7,968 bases of DNA from Nitrospinota bacterium (GTDB lineage Bacteria; UBA8248). The stretch lies in NCBI GenBank assembly GCA_003506735.1, contig DNYS01000273.1:1-7968 (forward strand), written 5' to 3'. The translations under genes were made by a program, and so were the position numbers. The notes under the pieces were generated by a model, which was not told where the DNA came from, searched no databases, and saw only the letters and a list, made by a program, of their open reading frames with translations. Positions 4,999 to 7,968 of this stretch are shown here, one piece after another; within the stretch, counting starts at the first letter, position 1, and each line of letters begins with the position of its first letter.

Positions 4999-6240
4999 TT
5001 AAGGTTCCGCGCCCTCTTTCACCGCTTCCGGATGGACCTCAAAGAACGGCCTGGTGACGGCCCGTTTTCCAGGGGCGATTTCGAGGACCTCGCTCTCGGC
5101 GAGCGCGCGGCCGATCATGGCGTCCACCGGCATTGCCGATTCGATGCGGCGAAGGTGTACGGCCTTGGAGCGGGTGGCCGGGTGTTTGGGCACGAACAGG
5201 GAGCAGCAGTCCTGATCCGGCTGGATGGAGGTCTCATAGGTTCCGATGCGCTCGGCCTGGGCGCTGATCTCATTCTTGTCCATGCCGATCAGGGGACGGA
5301 AGATGGGCATCTCCGCCGCCTCCTCGACGACGCCGATGTTGGTCAGGGTTTGCGACGCCACTTGGGCCAGACTTTCCCCGGTCACCAGGGCCTGCGCCCC
5401 GTGACGCCGCCCCAGCGCCTCGGCGATGCGAATCATGAGGCGGCGATACAGGATGACCCGCAGGGGGGGCGGGACGGCCAGGACCACCCGCCGCTGAATC
5501 TCGCCGAAGGGCGTCGAGTAGAGCGTGCTGTGGTGCTGGTGAAAGGTGAGAAGCTCGGCCAGGTCCATGGCCTTCTCGGCGGACGCCTTGCTGAGGTAGG
5601 GGGCCCCGTGAAAATGGACGAACGTGGCTTGGCAGCCGCGCTGGAGCATCCGGTAGGCGGCCACCGGAGAGTCGATCCCGCCGGAGAGGAGGACGCACAC
5701 TTGCCCGCTGACCCCGACCGGAAGACCGCCCGGGCCCTGGACCTTGTCGAAATAGAAGAATGCCTCCCGGGGGATCACTTCGAGATGAACGGTGAGATCG
5801 GCATGGTTCAGATTGACTGAGGCGCCGGTCAGTTCTTGGAGGTGTGCGCCGACCTCGCGGTTGATCTCCGGGGAGGAAAGCGGAAATTGCTTGAAGGCGC
5901 GGCGCGCGGAGACGCGGAACGTCTTGAAATCATCGCCCGCTTCGCGCCGCGCCAGGACGGCCCGGCCGATGTCCCGTTTGAACGAATCGAGGTCGAGTTG
6001 GACCTGCTTGGCGAGAGAGAAGTTGGCGATGCCGAATGTCCCGGCCAGCCGCGCGCGGACCGTCTCCCAGGCGGTTTCCTCCTCCAGCTCCATCACGAGT
6101 CTGCCCGAGACCTTCCGCACCCGGCGGACGGCCAGGTCGGATGTGGCCTGCCGCAGGTTTCCGGCCAGGCGCTCGATGTAGTAGGGCCGGTTTCCCTTTT
6201 TGAGGGCGATCTCGTGGTAGTGGACGATGACACATCGCAT
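4999..6240 (-). CDS. thiI: tRNA uracil 4-sulfurtransferase ThiI, short (no rhodanese) form
   Basis: ThiI adenylates U8 of tRNA and transfers sulfur to make 4-thiouridine; in some bacteria it also serves thiazole synthesis. The 413 residues show the expected order. An N-terminal ferredoxin-like part opens with VHYHEIALKKGNRPYY. A THUMP domain spans about 58-160 (with FGIANFS at 69-75). The adenylating PP-loop domain has SGGIDSP at 186-192, followed by HFHG at 209-212, TGES.AQVASQT at 287-298 and DQDCC..F.PKHPATR at 342-357. Cys345-Cys346 sit where the conserved PP-loop-domain cysteine of the family is found. The protein ends soon after, so the rhodanese domain of the E. coli type is absent and sulfur must come from a separate donor. 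AAGGAG lies 12 bases before the ATG, slightly distant. Confidence 0.95.
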   Translation of the reverse strand: MRCVIVHYHEIALKKGNRPYYIERLAGNLRQATSDLAVRRVRKVSGRLVMELEEETAWETVRARLAGTFGIANFSLAKQVQLDLDSFKRDIGRAVLARREAGDDFKTFRVSARRAFKQFPLSSPEINREVGAHLQELTGASVNLNHADLTVHLEVIPREAFFYFDKVQGPGGLPVGVSGQVCVLLSGGIDSPVAAYRMLQRGCQATFVHFHGAPYLSKASAEKAMDLAELLTFHQHHSTLYSTPFGEIQRRVVLAVPPPLRVILYRRLMIRIAEALGRRHGAQALVTGESLAQVASQTLTNIGVVEEAAEMPIFRPLIGMDKNEISAQAERIGTYETSIQPDQDCCSLFVPKHPATRSKAVHLRRIESAMPVDAMIGRALAESEVLEIAPGKRAVTRPFFEVHPEAVKEGAEP

Positions 6241-6290
6241 ACGGACGAAGGGCTCCTTCCCTGATGGCCGCGCCGCGGATTCGGTAAATC

Positions 6291-6296
6291 ATTATA
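6291..6296 (-). promoter_or_regulatory. Consensus -10 box for thiI
   Basis: A perfect TATAAT on the minus strand lies in an AT-rich patch upstream of thiI. It predicts initiation near 6284 and a leader of about 44 bases. The hexamer 17 bases upstream (TGCGGG) is a poor -35, so the promoter may be weak or activator-dependent. Confidence 0.55.
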
Positions 6297-6385
6297 TGAC
6301 GGAATCCGCTCAACCCGCATTTCTCACAAAGACGTGCGATGGGGCCGCACCACACGCTCATGGCTCACGCGCCGGCTAACGGGGA

Positions 6386-6422
6386 GGGCCGGTGCGGGAG
6401 TCAACCGACTCGCGCCCGGCCC
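6386..6422. other. Long, very stable hairpin of unknown role
   Basis: The arms pair as 7 bp (6386-6392 with 6416-6422), a bulged T6393, 3 bp (6394-6396 with 6413-6415), one G-G mismatch, and 5 bp (GAGTC with GACTC), closing an AACC loop. No T run follows on either strand, so it is not an intrinsic terminator. It could be part of a non-coding RNA, a repeated palindromic element or a mobile-element end. Confidence 0.55.
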
Positions 6423-6458
6423 CTACATGGGAAAGTGCGCACGTTCGCTCCAGTGTAA

Positions 6459-6480
6459 GGGCGGGGCACCCCACCCGCCC
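6459..6480. other. GC hairpin in the gap
   Basis: GGGCGGG (6459-6465) pairs perfectly with CCCGCCC (6474-6480) over an 8-base loop. It is the third hairpin in a row after 6334-6350 and 6386-6422. No T run follows. Confidence 0.45.
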
Positions 6481-6607
6481 CAGCAAACGCCCAGGGAGCA
6501 CGCTGTCTATACCCGGTTGAAATCCTCCTCCAGGCAAGGCGTTGACCGGCAATGAATTTCCCTGCTCATAGGTGGCTTGACCTTTGTAATAGTGAGAAAT
6601 CCAGGCT

Positions 6608-6623
6608 AGACCCGGGTGGGTCT
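6608..6623 (-). terminator. Hairpin downstream of the oxidoreductase gene
   Basis: AGACCC (6608-6613) and GGGTCT (6618-6623) form a 6-bp stem with a 4-base loop, 26 bases past the stop of the minus-strand oxidoreductase. On that strand it is followed by AGCCTGGATTTC, a weak and late T run. It may be a terminator or part of an old insertion end. Confidence 0.35.
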
Positions 6624-6648
6624 GTCCCCCTGGGAATGATTGTTGACC

Positions 6649-7968
6649 TTACCCCAACACCGGCTCGGACACCGGCGTCCACCACTTCTTGATCCCCAGG
6701 TCTTCGGCGATCGTGTTCGCCGCGTTGTACCCGGCGGCGCCGTTGATCGAGCCCCCCACATGATTGCCCGACCCCGCCATATAGAAACCCTCGACCGGGG
6801 TTCGGTAGTGGGAGAGCTCCGGCGTGGGGCGGTTATAGCCGACCTGGTCCAGCGTATACGCGCCGACGTGGTGGCTGCCGTGGATCATATTGATGCAGCT
6901 CCGCTCGGTGTCGCGCGGGGTGAAGAGGTAAGTTCCCAGGACGTTCTTCTCGTCCAGGTTGGGGGCATAGGTCCGCCAGACCTCCAGGAGGCGGTTCGTG
7001 TACTCCTCGCGTCTCGCGTCCCAGGCGTCCGGTCCGCCGTCGGTGAGGTCATAGGGGACGAACGGCCACCAGAACGCCGCGTGCTTTCCGGGCGGCGCGT
7101 AGGAAGGCTCGTGGAGCGAGTTGCACGCCCCGTTGCCCATCGGGAAAGGCGGGAACGACCCATGGATCGTCGCGTTGAAATTCTCTTCCAGCTGGGCTTC
7201 GTCGGCCACGCCGATGAACATGTTGAAGGCCCGGTTCAGGTCGGGATCGAATTCGGCGGCGGTGTAGCGCGGGGCCTCGTTGAGCGCCAGGTGAATCGTG
7301 CAGATGGCGTGCGGGGAAGGCTTGAAGTTGCGGACCTTTTCGGAAATTTCCGGGCCGAACGCGTCTTCGCCCACCATGCGCAGCGTCTGGGGCGGGTCCA
7401 CCGTGCTGATGACCACCTGTTTCGCCTCCAGCGTCCGGCCGTCCTCGAGGCGGACGCCCGTGGCTTTTCCGTTTTTGTGGGTGACCTCCGAGACGTGCGC
7501 GTCCTGAAGAATCTCCCCCCCGTAAGACCGGAAGCACTCCTCGAGGGCCTCAGCGAAGCGGATGCTGCCCCCTTTGACGATGGAGAACCGGTCCATCCGG
7601 CTGAAGACGCGGGGAAAGAACGCACCCGTCCCGGGGTCGTCCTCGAGGGCAAGGATGTGGAACCAAAGCTTGAAGAGCGTCCGGACGTGCGCCTCCTCGA
7701 AGTTCCGCTCGACGGCCTCGTACATGGTCATCGCGTTGTACGCCTTCACCTCCTCCCCCAGGTCGCCGTTCAGGCGCGCCGCCATCTCCTCCGGGGGCAG
7801 AGGCCGGTTGAACATCGTCTCCGTGATGAACTCCCGCATCCCCAGCGTGAATTTGGCGTGGATCTCCCGATAGCTGTCGGCGTCCTTGTTCGAAAACCGG
7901 GCGATGGAGGCGGCTGTCTTCTCGGGGTCCTGGTGGATGCAGATGCCGGTCCCGTCGGGGAAGGCGAT
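6649..7968 (-). CDS. FAD-dependent oxidoreductase, CrtI/PYROXD2-like, N-terminus missing
   Basis: The frame is open to the window edge, so 439 C-terminal residues are seen and the N-terminal GxGxxG dinucleotide-binding motif is outside. The visible part fits the phytoene-desaturase-like flavin amine-oxidase superfamily. It has a FPDGTG.. segment at about residues 3-8, DPEKTAASIARFS at 14-26, a VKGGS..FAEALEECF core with GGEI, then V..V....G.A.GVRLEDG and VVISTVDP in the middle. The C-terminal FAD-binding signature FYMAGSGNHVGGSINGAAGYNAAN lies at 395-418. The CrtI group includes carotenoid desaturases and isomerases; PYROXD2-type relatives are common in bacteria with unknown substrates. No carotenoid gene is adjacent, so a carotenoid role should not be assumed. 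The ATG at 7839 is internal, because homologous sequence continues upstream of it. Confidence 0.9.
   Translation of the reverse strand: MAFPDGTGICIHQDPEKTAASIARFSNKDADSYREIHAKFTLGMREFITETMFNRPLPPEEMAARLNGDLGEEVKAYNAMTMYEAVERNFEEAHVRTLFKLWFHILALEDDPGTGAFFPRVFSRMDRFSIVKGGSIRFAEALEECFRSYGGEILQDAHVSEVTHKNGKATGVRLEDGRTLEAKQVVISTVDPPQTLRMVGEDAFGPEISEKVRNFKPSPHAICTIHLALNEAPRYTAAEFDPDLNRAFNMFIGVADEAQLEENFNATIHGSFPPFPMGNGACNSLHEPSYAPPGKHAAFWWPFVPYDLTDGGPDAWDARREEYTNRLLEVWRTYAPNLDEKNVLGTYLFTPRDTERSCINMIHGSHHVGAYTLDQVGYNRPTPELSHYRTPVEGFYMAGSGNHVGGSINGAAGYNAANTIAEDLGIKKWWTPVSEPVLG

Larger units (their letters stand above)
6241..6648. other. 408-base gene-free region with hairpins and an AT-rich patch
   Basis: No gene is supported here. 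The forward frame at 6334-6555 lacks a Shine-Dalgarno and has an Arg/Pro-rich, low-complexity translation. From the thiI side it holds the thiI promoter, three successive hairpins (6334-6350, 6386-6422, 6459-6480), a palindrome GTGCGCAC (6435-6442), and an AT-rich stretch from about 6541 with three TTGACC hexamers. No tRNA, rRNA or known riboswitch core was recognised. Confidence 0.6.

Noticed and set aside
4300..5820. 506-residue forward open frame spanning the gap and antisense to thiI
   Set aside because: It overlaps a membrane-protein gene in another frame and runs antisense to thiI; the composition is Gly/Arg/His-rich and no domain is recognisable.
6519..6529. GGTTGAAATCC-like string suggestive of a tRNA T-arm
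   Set aside because: It lacks the invariant C of the T-loop (TTGAAAT, not TTCNANN), and no acceptor, D-arm or anticodon stem lies at the right distance.
6334..6555. 73-residue forward open frame in the gap
   Set aside because: No Shine-Dalgarno, Arg/Pro-rich translation, and it crosses the hairpins; better explained as non-coding.
6649..7839. Complete oxidoreductase starting at the ATG at 7839
   Set aside because: The frame stays open to the window end and the upstream residues continue family-like sequence; the FAD-binding N-terminus must lie beyond the edge.
1..7968. CRISPR array, toxin-antitoxin, phage or defence system
   Set aside because: No regularly spaced direct repeats, no paired small genes and no nuclease, helicase or integrase domains were seen on either strand.

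Overview
This is a GC-rich window (well over 60% G+C by eye) of compact bacterial chromosome with short gaps, genes on both strands, Shine-Dalgarno-led starts and no phage or plasmid genes. A Sec-type signal peptide on the pentapeptide-repeat protein fits an envelope-bearing, probably Gram-negative bacterium. The mixture of genes (SelD, rhodanese-less ThiI, EamA exporter, DUF1330, CrtI-like oxidoreductase) would suit an uncultivated proteobacterial, deltaproteobacterial or Tectomicrobia/Nitrospinota-like lineage, but nothing here fixes the taxonomy.

Layout. Positions 1-333 (+) hold the end of selenide, water dikinase (selD), closed by a clear intrinsic terminator at 360-393. Facing it on the minus strand are a cupin (444-800) and, upstream of it, a secreted pentapeptide-repeat protein (873-1421), which may be cotranscribed. 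A DUF1330 gene (1574-1870, +) diverges from this pair and has a strongly folded leader. A ten-helix EamA exporter (1943-2821, -) uses a TTG start and diverges from an aldo/keto reductase (3086-3994, +). Fifteen bases after the reductase comes an unnamed multi-pass membrane protein (4010-4675, +). Next is a non-coding gap, then thiI (4999-6240, -) with a consensus TATAAT box. A 408-base gap with several hairpins and an AT-shifted stretch separates thiI from a truncated FAD-dependent, CrtI/PYROXD2-type oxidoreductase (6649 to the window end, -).

How the genes relate. selD (selenophosphate synthesis) and thiI (tRNA 4-thiouridine) both belong to sulfur/selenium and tRNA chemistry, but they are about 4.7 kb apart and not in one operon. 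The reductase and membrane protein are the only pair whose spacing strongly implies co-expression. The rest look like independent housekeeping or accessory units. I found no CRISPR array, rRNA, tRNA, transposase or defence system. The least explained sequence is non-coding: the hairpin block at 6334-6480, the AT-rich stretch at 6535-6650, and the structured leaders of the DUF1330 and reductase genes.
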